From contig JADFXM010000027.1 in the NCBI GenBank assembly GCA_015233565.1, forward strand, positions 32,878-96,877: a stretch of DNA of 64,000 nt, written 5' to 3'. Both the position numbers and the translations under genes were made by a program. Positions 8,877-18,142 of this stretch are shown piece after piece. Numbering within the stretch: position 1 is the stretch's first letter; every line of letters starts with the position of its first letter. The stretch is from Candidatus Rifleibacteriota bacterium (lineage in GTDB: Bacteria > Muiribacteriota > Ozemobacteria > Ozemobacterales > Ozemobacteraceae). The notes under the pieces were generated by a model, which did not search any database, had not been told where the DNA came from, and saw nothing but the letters and a program-made list of their open reading frames with translations.

Positions 8877-9671
8877 ATGAATATACAAAGTACGGGAAGT
8901 TTACCCATCGCTAGCAGGCTAAATGATGTTACAGCCGCGCGCGATAGAACTTTGATCCAATTAGCCTCCGGCAAACAAACTAATTCTGCCTCAGACAATC
9001 CGGCAGACATGTTGGCTTCTTCGGCGTTAGATTCCTTTGTTCGAAGTTTGACAGGCCAAATCTCCAATAAACAAGATGAGATTTCACTGACTCAAACTGC
9101 GTTTGGTGGCATGTCAGCAACTAACGACGCACTTACAAGAATTAATGAACTTTCGATTCAAGCCTCCAATGGAACACTAACCACCAGTGATCGACAGGCA
9201 ATTCAAGTAGAAATCGACCAGCTAAAACAACAAATTGATCAAACCGCAAATAATACTCAATACAATGGCCAGAATTTGCTTGACGGGACTTACAATGCGA
9301 CGCTCTCAAACGGAAATACCTTAAAACTTGGGGCGATGAATTCAGATACCTTAGGTTTGAAAAACCTCGATGTTACAACAACTGGCGGGGCTCAAGCAGC
9401 TATTGGTTCTACCGCTTCCGCCCTTGAAAATGTAAATTCCCAAAGAGCAACCCTTTCTGGAGTAACAGGCGGAATTGCTTCTGAAATATCAGGTTTGACG
9501 GATCAACTAATTGACTCCACGGCCTCTCTATCGCGAATAACAGACACAGATATGGCGAAAGCAGCCACAGATCTAGCTAACGCCCAAATTCAAGCACAAG
9601 CGACAATACAAGTGTTTAGGATTGATAATGCATCTCGCGGGCAAATGCTACAATTACTCGGGTCTTCATAA
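8877..9671 (+). CDS. Flagellin-family protein (short)
   Basis: The 264-residue product has both conserved flagellin ends: an N-terminal D0/D1 domain (LASGKQTNSASDNPADMLAS, then a long helix with RINELSIQASNGTLT and NNTQYNGQNLLDG) and a C-terminal D1/D0 domain (LENVNSQRATLSGVTGG through TATIQVFRID-type helix to LLGSS). The central variable domains are nearly absent, giving a minimal filament subunit, as in other short flagellins. There is no signal peptide, in keeping with flagellar type III export. A strong GGGAGG ribosome site precedes the ATG and a hairpin follows the stop, so it is probably a single-gene transcript. No other flagellar gene is in the window. It could also be a filament-cap or hook-associated-like variant. 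Confidence 0.85.
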   Translation: MNIQSTGSLPIASRLNDVTAARDRTLIQLASGKQTNSASDNPADMLASSALDSFVRSLTGQISNKQDEISLTQTAFGGMSATNDALTRINELSIQASNGTLTTSDRQAIQVEIDQLKQQIDQTANNTQYNGQNLLDGTYNATLSNGNTLKLGAMNSDTLGLKNLDVTTTGGAQAAIGSTASALENVNSQRATLSGVTGGIASEISGLTDQLIDSTASLSRITDTDMAKAATDLANAQIQAQATIQVFRIDNASRGQMLQLLGSS

Positions 9672-9691
9672 GATAAAAATACATTTTTTTC

Positions 9692-9721
9692 TTCCTTCTT
9701 GATGTTTTCATCAAGGAGGAA
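9692..9721 (+). terminator. Hairpin terminator after flagellin
   Basis: TTCCTTCTTGATG and CATCAAGGAGGAA form a 13-bp stem with one G-T pair and a TTTT loop, 20 bases after the flagellin stop. The following sequence is T-rich but lacks a long T run. Confidence 0.65.
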
Positions 9722-9774
9722 TTGTTTGATTTTAGGAAATTGATTAGATCTTTTTTATTCCGTGAGAGGCACTA

Positions 9775-12240
9775 ATGGCAAACGTTGATATAAATTCCAG
9801 CCTGACCGAAGCATTTATCCAGCTAAAATCGAAAGACGAAAAGGTAAAAACTTCTGCTATTCAAGCGTTCTATTCAGCGATGTCTGATGAAATTGTGAGC
9901 TATTTGTGTGAAAAATACGTAGATGAAGATTCTTTAACCAGACAAAGAATTCTTGAAGTCTTTGCTTTCTTCCGAAAAAAGACTAAACTGACTAATGATA
10001 TTATAATAAAAATTCTCAAACTTCTTTCAGTTCCAGAGATTATTTTCCCCGAATTTAAAGATATTTTTCACGGCCTTGATGAAATTGGAATTAAACCACT
10101 TCAAGAATTTCAGTGCGTTACCAAAGACCCTCAAGTTCACGTCCTTCTCAAAGAATGCATAGACGCAACTGGGTTGGTGGACGCAATAATAAAAAAATGG
10201 CAAGCCGCTACCCCCTCCCAAAAAATAGTAATGCTTGATGATTTTACCAAATTCCAACACCCCAAGATTTATCCCCACATCATTGAGCAACTCAGAGACA
10301 CTCCTTCAAAATCTGATGAAAAAAAATTGATGTATTTAAGACTGATTTCCGTTCTCGAAAGGTTTCACGATCCCCAATTTATGGATTTTGTACTTCCAGA
10401 GCTTCCTAATGTAGAACCGGGATTGTGGCCCCCGCTATTTAGGGCACTTCAGGTCCACGGAAAGGTATTTTTCGAAAGATTGTTCGATAATTTTACAGCA
10501 AAACCTGAGACCTTTAAATGGCGGACTGCCTTCGTTCTTGATGAAATCGTCAATTTGGATGCTTATTCCTTCATTTTCCCCTTGCTATCCGAAAAATCAA
10601 AGAGAATCCCACCGCTTGCAAAGAGTATTATTGAAAAAACAATCAAGCGCTTCTCTTTAGATTTTGAAAAGAGGAGAGCAGCCACGGGAAAAACCGAATC
10701 TGAAGTTTTCCAGGAAATAGCTTTCTTTACAAACCCCATACGTGATTTTTTCTCTTATAATGATCCAAAACTTTTCCCATTTTTGGGAGAAGGGCTTTTG
10801 CGGCTCGGAACACTTAATGAAGAAATCCTTTTAGAAAATCTTTTCTTTATTGTCAGCAACTCTCTCGATCACCTGACCAATTTTCTGAAAATCAAAGATT
10901 CTGATAAAAGAAGAAGTATATTAATTAAAGCATGGTGTCATAAACTCCCCATGACCCGGGAAGGTGCCACCATCATTTTGAAAAATTGTAAGGAAGATTA
11001 TGCCGGGGAAGTATTTGATTTATTGATAACTGAATTCGCGCATCTTTTACCTTTAGATTATCGTGAAGAAGCTTTTAAGCTCGCAAATATGCTTCGCCCC
11101 AAAGAGGTTCTCGGTCGCGCATTGCAAAACAAAGATCCAAAGATCAGGGCCGAGATTGTAAAGATTCTTGGAAAAAATTGCGGCAGTGAAATTTTACCAC
11201 TTCTGTTGTCCAGAAAAAATGATACTGACCCTCAGGTAAAAGCAGTACTGATTGAAATTCTTCAAGCCCCGATGTTTTCCTCACCTGAGGCAACAGAAGC
11301 CCTTACCGATTTTTTACTGGACACTGACCCAGGGATTGTCCTAAAAGCTATCGGAATTGCACGAAACATTGATCATCCAAGTGCTCTGGTAAAACTTAAT
11401 CTGTTGTTGGCCAAAGCGGTACTTCCTGCCATTAAAAGCTCCGCATTAAATGCCATTACAGGTTTAACAAGAAAAAAATTGTTTAACAATTTTGAACAGA
11501 TGTCAAATGAAAGCCGCTATTCCATAGTTTCTTCATTAGTAAAACTTGATGTTAATTTTTTGAACGACATGGGAAGAGACTTTGCTTCAGACAATTCCGA
11601 AAAACGCAGAATGGCTGCCAAAATTCTTGCCCTCTTATGTGATACAATCCCAACTGAGAAAGTGGTCGATCTCGAAACCGGAGTTAACAATCCAGATCCT
11701 TTTCTGCGATCTATTTTTGCAAAAATTTTGGCCAGAATTGGAAAAGTAAATGAGATTGAGCTCCTTTTCAAGTTAATGAAGGACGAAGATTTGCGAGTCA
11801 AGGCCAACGCAATCGAAGCTATCGGAATTGCAAAAAACAATGTTCAGATAGAATACGTTCAGCAACTAATGCCAATGTTAACTGATACCAACCATAGAGT
11901 AAAAGCCAACACACTAATCACTCTTTTCCGCTTTGCAATGCTTCAACCCGATGGCTACCTCTCGGAGATGTTGAGACAACCCAACAAAAACATGCATCTC
12001 GCCGCACTTTTTGCCATAGGTGAAATGCCTGAAGTAAGATTTCTTCCAGTGCTCCTTAATTATCTGAAAAATTCCGACCCGGATTACAGGAGAAATGCGG
12101 TAAGAAGCTTGGGAAAATTTACAAATAATTACCTTGCCATCGAAAACATTCGTAAACTTAGGTTTGATCCTAACGAAATGGTGCGAAGGATTGTCACCGA
12201 AGTCCTCGGGAAATTGGAAAAACTCCCGGGGCAAATTTAA
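9775..12240 (+). CDS. Large HEAT-repeat protein, paralogue 1
   Basis: This 821-residue protein has no signal peptide and is built almost entirely of helical repeats. HEAT/PBS-lyase-type repeats are clearest in the second half (for example DPKIRAEIVKILGKN, DPQVKAVLIEIL, DLRVKANAIEAIGIA, DPDYRRNAVRSLGKF). Such proteins are scaffolds for protein binding. It is followed after 68 bases by a paralogue of nearly equal length with the same repeat register near the C-terminus (FEQMSNESRYSIVSSLVKLD versus FEELGQNARYSVVSSLLKLD), a clear tandem duplication. A third member is at 61873. Start supported by GAGAGG upstream. The partner is unknown; location after flagellin may or may not be meaningful. Confidence 0.8.
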   Translation: MANVDINSSLTEAFIQLKSKDEKVKTSAIQAFYSAMSDEIVSYLCEKYVDEDSLTRQRILEVFAFFRKKTKLTNDIIIKILKLLSVPEIIFPEFKDIFHGLDEIGIKPLQEFQCVTKDPQVHVLLKECIDATGLVDAIIKKWQAATPSQKIVMLDDFTKFQHPKIYPHIIEQLRDTPSKSDEKKLMYLRLISVLERFHDPQFMDFVLPELPNVEPGLWPPLFRALQVHGKVFFERLFDNFTAKPETFKWRTAFVLDEIVNLDAYSFIFPLLSEKSKRIPPLAKSIIEKTIKRFSLDFEKRRAATGKTESEVFQEIAFFTNPIRDFFSYNDPKLFPFLGEGLLRLGTLNEEILLENLFFIVSNSLDHLTNFLKIKDSDKRRSILIKAWCHKLPMTREGATIILKNCKEDYAGEVFDLLITEFAHLLPLDYREEAFKLANMLRPKEVLGRALQNKDPKIRAEIVKILGKNCGSEILPLLLSRKNDTDPQVKAVLIEILQAPMFSSPEATEALTDFLLDTDPGIVLKAIGIARNIDHPSALVKLNLLLAKAVLPAIKSSALNAITGLTRKKLFNNFEQMSNESRYSIVSSLVKLDVNFLNDMGRDFASDNSEKRRMAAKILALLCDTIPTEKVVDLETGVNNPDPFLRSIFAKILARIGKVNEIELLFKLMKDEDLRVKANAIEAIGIAKNNVQIEYVQQLMPMLTDTNHRVKANTLITLFRFAMLQPDGYLSEMLRQPNKNMHLAALFAIGEMPEVRFLPVLLNYLKNSDPDYRRNAVRSLGKFTNNYLAIENIRKLRFDPNEMVRRIVTEVLGKLEKLPGQI

Positions 12241-12308
12241 TATTCATTGGCGCTCATTATATTTTTGTAACGTGTTGTATTGGATAGATGTGACGAGGTT
12301 ATTGAATT

Positions 12309-14828
12309 TTGATAGCAACTGTGCAAGAAGAATTTTTTCAAAAATATTTTAAAACCTCTAGCCTGCAACTTTTCCCAGGAAAAGATGAAATTGCACAATA
12401 TTACCACGATTCCAAACTGGTATCTTTTCTGTGCGAAAAATTCTCTCGAGAAACTTCTCCCGTAATTAGACTCAAAATTTTAAAAATTTTTCTGGCAGCC
12501 AAAGAGCATCTCCAGGAAGACGATTTTGAACTGATTTTTGGTTTAATTTCGATTCCTGGCCCTCGATTCAGGGAATTAATCCGGGAGATCTTCGCAACCC
12601 GTGATGAAAAACGCTTGCTATTCTATGCCGGATTATTGGCTCAAACTGGGGATTATGAATCATACAACATTTTAGAGCCTCTTTTTTCTAACACTGGAAT
12701 TATCGACTCTCTCCAAAAGGAGATTCGAAAATGTTCAAAAGAAAAATTTTCTGAGGTAGTCCAAAAAGCTTCGAAATTTCAGAATCCTTCTCTTTTTCGG
12801 GAAATATTCAAAAGGCTATCTAACTCTGATCTCACAAATTCCGATTTACTTCAAAATACTTTTGAAACTCTTGGTTCAGTTGCTACAATTAATTACACTG
12901 AATTTCTATTCTCTCATGCCCCCGAAATTAACAAAGACTTTTGGCAAGGAATTTTCTATGGAATAAAGAAAGGGAATCGAATTTCCTTTGAAAACCTCCT
13001 TTTTGATTTTTATGAAAAGCAAGAAGAAGTAAGAATTGCATTATCTGAAGTAACTGTTGAATCTGATTCAGAGAAATTGTTCAATTGTTTTTTTGTTTTT
13101 TTCAATGATGCCCATGAATCTGTTCGCTTCTACGGAAAAAAGGGAATTGAAAAATGGGTAAAAAAACTTAGCAATGAAAAATTTTTCAATCACTCCGATT
13201 TCGAAAAAGCAAATGAAATCGCCCAAGTTTTCCAGGATTTCTTATCGAAAAACCATACTCATGTTCTTTTTTCTTTTCTCTCCGAACAATTTTTTACAGT
13301 CGCAATTTTTAATGAAAAGGTCTTCTTAGACAAGCTAAAGGCGGTTGTTGAGTATTCCGGCGGGTTTTTCCTGAATTATTTAAAGAAGTTATCTGATGAA
13401 GAGCGAAAAAACTTTATTTTAAAAGCGTGTTCCTCCTCCAAAATTGAAACTAATCATGCCATTTTAGGAATTCTAAGTAATAGAACTTTTGATTATATCG
13501 TTAGAGTATTCGATGAAATATTGTTGAACAATCTCAATAAGGTTCCAATTACAATTTTCAATGATTTAATAGGTCTTGCTTTTCGCAATCGTCCAAAAGA
13601 TATTATTATAACAGTATTGAATAATCCTGAAAGAGAAATTCGGGAAAGAGTGATCGACGCACTTTCAGCTCTTTCCCTCAAAGAAGCTATTTCCCCAATC
13701 CTAACACTTGCAAATGATCCTGATGTTGTTATTAGAAAAAAAGTTCTTGAAGTTATTTTAGCTAAAAACCTCAACCATAACGAAAAACTCCGGGATTTTC
13801 TATTCGATCCGGATGTTGAAATTGTAGTAAAAGTTTTGAAACACATTTCAACTTACGGCGACTTCAACGACCTTGCAAAACTTAATCGACTTTTGAATTC
13901 TTCGCGAGAACCTCGCATCATAGATGAAACAACTCAAGCACTTTCAATGATTACCAAAAGAAATTTGATTAGTTCTTTTGAAGAATTGGGACAAAATGCC
14001 AGGTATTCGGTGGTTTCTTCCCTATTGAAACTTGACCCTGAGTTTATTTTGCAAACCCAGCGTGATTTTTCCTCTCCTGACCAAAAAACTCGGCGCCTTG
14101 CAAACAGGATAATATCACTATTATGGGATGAAATCCCTCTGGCAAGAAGAATGCCAATTAGCGAAGGAGTAACTCATTCTGATCCATTCGTTAGATCAAC
14201 GTTTGCCAAACTTTTAGCTCATGTTTCAGAAGAAAAAAACCGGGAGTTAATCAAAAAGCTTCTTGAAGATAATGAATCCAGGGTTCGAGCAAACGCAATT
14301 GAAGCGATTGGATTACTGGCAAAATCTTCAAAAGAATTAGATGAAACAAACAAGCTTCAATATATTGATCTTCTTCGGCGCTTTTTGAACGATGAAAACT
14401 GCAGAATTCGTGCTAATGCAATTGTGGCATTATTCTTTCTGGGCTTTGCCGGTTGTGAAACACTGATTTATCAAATGCTCCACCTTCCAGGCAAACGCAT
14501 GCAATTATCAGCTGTTTTTGCTTTGGGTGAATTAAAAGAATCAAAATATTTCTCCTGGGTATCTGGATTTTTGAAAAGCTCAGAACCAGACCTGAGAAGA
14601 AATGCCATCAAATCTCTGGCGAAATTTGATATTAAATTGAAACCCGAAGAACAGATAAAAAAGTGCCTATTTGACTCAGATGAGTCAGTCCGCAAAATAG
14701 CCCAGGAATCCATAGATGCCCTGGAGACGCGGCTTAATCATGAAGATCCTGAAGACTCTGAAAGCTCTGAAGTCTATGAAGACAGTTTTTCAAAAGATAG
14801 CTCTAAAGATAGCTCCCAATTGAATTGA
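12309..14828 (+). CDS. Large HEAT-repeat protein, paralogue 2
   Basis: The 839-residue product parallels the preceding gene in length and architecture. It has an N-terminal divergent helical half and a C-terminal half of recognisable HEAT repeats (NPEREIRERVIDALSALSL, DPDVVIRKKVLEVI, ESRVRANAIEAIGLL, NCRIRANAIVALFFLG, EPDLRRNAIKSLAKF), then an acidic Ser/Asp/Glu-rich tail. It appears to start with TTG at 12309, with GAGG about 11 bases upstream; no in-frame ATG is near. Probably co-transcribed with paralogue 1 and convergent with lgt. Cytoplasmic scaffold of unknown partner. Confidence 0.8.
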   Translation: MIATVQEEFFQKYFKTSSLQLFPGKDEIAQYYHDSKLVSFLCEKFSRETSPVIRLKILKIFLAAKEHLQEDDFELIFGLISIPGPRFRELIREIFATRDEKRLLFYAGLLAQTGDYESYNILEPLFSNTGIIDSLQKEIRKCSKEKFSEVVQKASKFQNPSLFREIFKRLSNSDLTNSDLLQNTFETLGSVATINYTEFLFSHAPEINKDFWQGIFYGIKKGNRISFENLLFDFYEKQEEVRIALSEVTVESDSEKLFNCFFVFFNDAHESVRFYGKKGIEKWVKKLSNEKFFNHSDFEKANEIAQVFQDFLSKNHTHVLFSFLSEQFFTVAIFNEKVFLDKLKAVVEYSGGFFLNYLKKLSDEERKNFILKACSSSKIETNHAILGILSNRTFDYIVRVFDEILLNNLNKVPITIFNDLIGLAFRNRPKDIIITVLNNPEREIRERVIDALSALSLKEAISPILTLANDPDVVIRKKVLEVILAKNLNHNEKLRDFLFDPDVEIVVKVLKHISTYGDFNDLAKLNRLLNSSREPRIIDETTQALSMITKRNLISSFEELGQNARYSVVSSLLKLDPEFILQTQRDFSSPDQKTRRLANRIISLLWDEIPLARRMPISEGVTHSDPFVRSTFAKLLAHVSEEKNRELIKKLLEDNESRVRANAIEAIGLLAKSSKELDETNKLQYIDLLRRFLNDENCRIRANAIVALFFLGFAGCETLIYQMLHLPGKRMQLSAVFALGELKESKYFSWVSGFLKSSEPDLRRNAIKSLAKFDIKLKPEEQIKKCLFDSDESVRKIAQESIDALETRLNHEDPEDSESSEVYEDSFSKDSSKDSSQLN

Positions 14829-14889
14829 ATTTTCTTTGAAGTCCTTTTGAAGTACTTGGAAAACCGACTTTCTGGAAAACCCTCAGAGA

Positions 14890-15750
14890 TCAGGGTAAGG
14901 AGTCTGATTTTGCAGGTTCTTTCTCAATTTTCTCTTTTTCCTGATTAAGTCTGGGAACATAGAACACTATAATCACTGAAGCAATCATAAGTCCGATTGA
15001 CAACCATTGGTCAGAGGTAAGTCCAAGCCACCATTTTGGATTCAGCCGGATAAATTCAACAAAAAAACGGGAAATCCCAAACCATCCCAGGAAGAAAGCA
15101 AACCTTCTACCTGTCCCTACGTTCCAATCTCCTTTTAACAAAAGAAATAGAAGAAGAAAATGCGAAAGAGATTCATAAAGAGGGGTAGGATGCACCGGGA
15201 TATCTGATGGTATGGGAGTGTTAGGGAATAATTCTTTAAAAAGCTGAACCAGTTGTGTATTTTTTGCGCTCAAAGTGGGAACCAATCCATTCGGAAAAGT
15301 CATTGCCCAAGGCAACACTGATGGAATTCCATAACATCCATCTCCTGCGGTAATACAACCCAACCTTCCGATGGCATAACCGATCGCCAGCCCCGGTGTA
15401 CAAATGTCCGCCATGCGCCAAAATTTTTCGCCGGCTTTCTTAACTCTATAATAGCAAAGAAATATTGCAAGTAAATATCCACCTATCACGGAAAAACCTG
15501 CCCCTGAGAAAAAAGTCTCATATGGGTTTTTCATGAAACTAGGCCAGACTTCGATTAAAAACAAAGCTCTTGAACCGATCAACCCCCCAAGAATAGCCAG
15601 CAGGTAGATATCCCAGGCAAGATTTATATCCGCTTGAAATTTTCTGAATTGACGATTTGTTATGAAAATTGCACCCAAAAAAGCGCAGGCTAACAACAAG
15701 CCATAAGAGCCGATCCTTAGCGATCCCCATTTAAATAGGATTGGACACAT
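14890..15750 (-). CDS. lgt: Prolipoprotein diacylglyceryl transferase (variant)
   Basis: The 286-residue polytopic inner-membrane protein shows the Lgt layout: GSYGLLLACAFLGAI near the N-terminus, GGLIGSRALFLIE, GYAIGRLGCITAGDGCYG (the GRxG signature), HPTPLYES and a C-terminal helix. It transfers diacylglycerol from phosphatidylglycerol to the lipobox cysteine of lipoproteins, for example the one encoded at 20727-21944. As I recall the E. coli enzyme, a His in a HGG motif and an Asn after GRLG are important; here the equivalents are I-G-G and Cys, as in a divergent subgroup of Lgt proteins. It starts five bases after the stop of the upstream exported protein gene, suggesting an operon. Confidence 0.85.
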   Translation of the reverse strand: MCPILFKWGSLRIGSYGLLLACAFLGAIFITNRQFRKFQADINLAWDIYLLAILGGLIGSRALFLIEVWPSFMKNPYETFFSGAGFSVIGGYLLAIFLCYYRVKKAGEKFWRMADICTPGLAIGYAIGRLGCITAGDGCYGIPSVLPWAMTFPNGLVPTLSAKNTQLVQLFKELFPNTPIPSDIPVHPTPLYESLSHFLLLFLLLKGDWNVGTGRRFAFFLGWFGISRFFVEFIRLNPKWWLGLTSDQWLSIGLMIASVIIVFYVPRLNQEKEKIEKEPAKSDSLP

Positions 15751-15755
15751 TTGGA

Positions 15756-16700
15756 CTATTTCCTGTTCGCCAGGACACCATTTACTAAAGTGTCTTCTGT
15801 AACAGAAATGATTAGTTCCGTTCCTTCAGGGAGAGTAACATCTTTTCCTTTAACGAAAATTCCACCAACAAGGCCGACGGGCCCCATCACAAGATATCCA
15901 ACAGTTGAAGCTCCGAAAGCCATTCCAACTTTCTGTTTATCTAAATCGCTCATGGCAACTTCCTTCAGTGCAGCAGGAAGAGAAGTTCCATCAATGGCAT
16001 TGGCTTTCCTTACAACGAATTTCAGTCTTCCCGGCCGGGCGAACCGTCCCGCTTTTCGCACTTGATCGAGATCACCGATTGCCATACATCCCTTTGCAAC
16101 AGCCAGAACTCCGTCAACAAAATAATCATCCAAAACGATCAAAGGCACTTCATCTCCCTCTTTCGCACTTCCACTGGAAACGGTTTTACCGACTTTCACT
16201 CTTAAAGCAGTTCCCGATGATACTTTCACACGGCGAAGCGGAAGGACCCCTTTTTCAATAGTCATTTGGATCAGCTGTTCGATTCTGAAAGCATAAGGCT
16301 CATTGGACGATTGCCCAGTTGCAAACTCGTCAAGTTTCCTTAACCTGTCTGACAAAGGGCCCTCCTTGGTCTCCCGAAAAGATTTCCATTCCAGGAATTT
16401 CAACTTCATGTCAAGGGAGGGACTCTTTGAGGTTCCAATGAAAATAAAGTTGAACAGGTTCTGGATACGCGTTACCAGCTCTCCTTCTGATTTTTGCCCC
16501 AAAAGTTCCTTTTCGAGGCGTTGAACTCTTTCAAGGGCTGAACCCTCAAATTTTTTCCCAAATACAAAGTTTTCACTTCTTTCAATTTTTGTTACAAGAC
16601 TTTCATCAATTTGGGAAAAAAGAATTCCCGGGAGGAATAACAAAAAAATTCCGAACACTCCTTGTAAAATTATTTTCGTTTTTGATTTTTTCCTTCTCAT
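15756..16700 (-). CDS. Exported hypothetical protein
   Basis: I chose the ATG at 16700 (MRRKKSKTKIILQG), which has a GAAGGAGG ribosome site and opens directly with a signal peptide; the ORF extends further upstream, but that part lacks these features. The mature protein (about 290 residues) has three related segments with KIERSENFVFGKKFEGS, RVQRLEKELLGQKSEGE and RIQNLFNFIFIGTSKSP, short amphipathic repeats. A C-terminal beta-rich domain follows, with a glycine-rich hydrophobic segment (ASTVGYLVMGPVGLVGGIFV). Function unknown; likely periplasmic or outer-membrane associated. It lies between another exported gene and lgt on the same strand with short gaps. Confidence 0.7.
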   Translation of the reverse strand: MRRKKSKTKIILQGVFGIFLLFLPGILFSQIDESLVTKIERSENFVFGKKFEGSALERVQRLEKELLGQKSEGELVTRIQNLFNFIFIGTSKSPSLDMKLKFLEWKSFRETKEGPLSDRLRKLDEFATGQSSNEPYAFRIEQLIQMTIEKGVLPLRRVKVSSGTALRVKVGKTVSSGSAKEGDEVPLIVLDDYFVDGVLAVAKGCMAIGDLDQVRKAGRFARPGRLKFVVRKANAIDGTSLPAALKEVAMSDLDKQKVGMAFGASTVGYLVMGPVGLVGGIFVKGKDVTLPEGTELIISVTEDTLVNGVLANRK

Positions 16701-16764
16701 ATTTCCTCCTTCGAAGTGGATTTTCAGCCAAATTTGAAAAAAAAAGGGAGCCCAGCCGAATGTT

Positions 16765-17718
16765 TTATGGCTTGGCTTCTTTACTCCCTGGTGTTCTCTT
16801 TTTCCCCTCTTGTTCCTTTTCCTTTGTTTTTGGAAGAGAACCGTACGTTTCATTTTTTTCCGAATAAATAATCAATATTTCAAGCTTTTCAAGAGGCTTT
16901 GCTTCAACTGTTTTGGTAAATTGCCTGAATGGAATTTCATCTGGTGGAAGAATTGTCAGATCACACATATGATTGGAAACAATTTTGCAGGAAGCATAGA
17001 AAATTTCCTTTTCAGAAAGACCCTGGGAAGCGCTGGCAATTTTTTGAGAGAACAAAACCACTGGCCTGGAAAAACGCTCAGGACCAGGGATTACTCCTTC
17101 CTGAAAAATAAGGTTTCCATTGACATCAAAAAATCTTGGGAAAAGCGAGGGTTGAAAATTGAAATCACGAACATCAAGAACAATTCGGGAATACGGAGTC
17201 CCTGAAGCAGCATTTATTTCACGAGTCTCAGTGGAAATTGGAACAATAAATGCTTTTGGTTCAATTTTTGCCGGGAAAAGTGCCGCAAGAAATAGACTAG
17301 CTCTGATTCCATTTTTGCCTGAGAAGGGGATTTCAACCCGACAGCGTATTAATCCCGAAAGATCTTTTTCGAAAATGGTTTTCGTTGCACCTAAAAGAGT
17401 TCTTCTTAAGCTATCTTTTAAGGAAGGGTATCTATATAACAATTGCCTGATGGCTAACCCGTCCATAAATTGAAGTGAAAGGATTTCGTCATACGCATGG
17501 TGAAGCGCGTCAGTCCAGGCTCGAGCTCGTTCTTCTTCCAGGGAAGAAACTTCTTCCCATGGGCTTCCGCCATAGCCCCAAATCGTCAGTTTTTGATTTA
17601 TAAAATCAATCTTGTTTGGCGTTACATCTGCACTTACCGATTGAATTCCGCAAAACAAGGAAAAGAATAAAACAACTGCCACAATGAATCCGTAAAATCT
17701 GAACATAATTTCTGACAA
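16765..17718 (-). CDS. Exported hypothetical protein
   Basis: The 317-residue product has a signal segment (FYGFIVAVVLFFSLFCGI) and a mature region resembling LPP20/flagellar-assembly-T-like secreted proteins only in general form: an early helix rich in Glu/Ala (LEEERARAWTDALHHAYDEI) followed by strands, and a Lys/Glu-rich tail. I do not assign a family. The start could be TTG at 17718, close behind AAGGAAAA, or ATG at 17706. It is the first gene of a run with 15756-16700 and lgt. Confidence 0.65.
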   Translation of the reverse strand: MSEIMFRFYGFIVAVVLFFSLFCGIQSVSADVTPNKIDFINQKLTIWGYGGSPWEEVSSLEEERARAWTDALHHAYDEILSLQFMDGLAIRQLLYRYPSLKDSLRRTLLGATKTIFEKDLSGLIRCRVEIPFSGKNGIRASLFLAALFPAKIEPKAFIVPISTETREINAASGTPYSRIVLDVRDFNFQPSLFPRFFDVNGNLIFQEGVIPGPERFSRPVVLFSQKIASASQGLSEKEIFYASCKIVSNHMCDLTILPPDEIPFRQFTKTVEAKPLEKLEILIIYSEKNETYGSLPKTKEKEQEGKKRTPGSKEAKP

Positions 17719-17918
17719 AATTTTCCTTTTTCTATTTCCATTCAGCTCATTATTCTGAAGAGAACCAATTCAATCTCTTTCCCGATCGGATTACCTCGAC
17801 AGGGCACCAATTTCCCTTTCGAGGTTCAATCATTAAAATTTTTCCATCCGAAGGAAAAAAACATGCCCTCGTCCAAAATAATGAAGTCTGTTAGAAATAC
17901 CACAAAAAATGAATTTTG

Positions 17919-18110
17919 TCAGTCCGAGAAAGGAAAAAGAAGTGCCTGCTCGTTAAAAAATCTTCTAATAAAAGTTATTTCTGAGTGTGGCTCAATAAAT
18001 TGGGAATTTTTTTCCGCTGAGACCATATCGTTCTGAAGAGCATTACAGAGATTCTCATGGGAAATTACTTTTCTTCTTCTATTTTTTCTGGTTCCACGTA
18101 AGTTTTGCAT
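17919..18110 (-). CDS. Small basic hypothetical protein
   Basis: A short ORF downstream of the outer-membrane barrel gene. An ATG at 18143 overlaps that gene's stop, but the ATG at 18110 has a better ribosome site (GGTGAAAAA), giving a 63-residue product beginning MQNLRGTRKNRRRKV. It is rich in Arg/Lys at the N-terminus with no recognisable domain. Coding status is uncertain. Confidence 0.35.
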   Translation of the reverse strand: MQNLRGTRKNRRRKVISHENLCNALQNDMVSAEKNSQFIEPHSEITFIRRFFNEQALLFPFSD

Positions 18111-18142
18111 TTTTTCACCGGTAAATTTTAAATTAAATAGCA

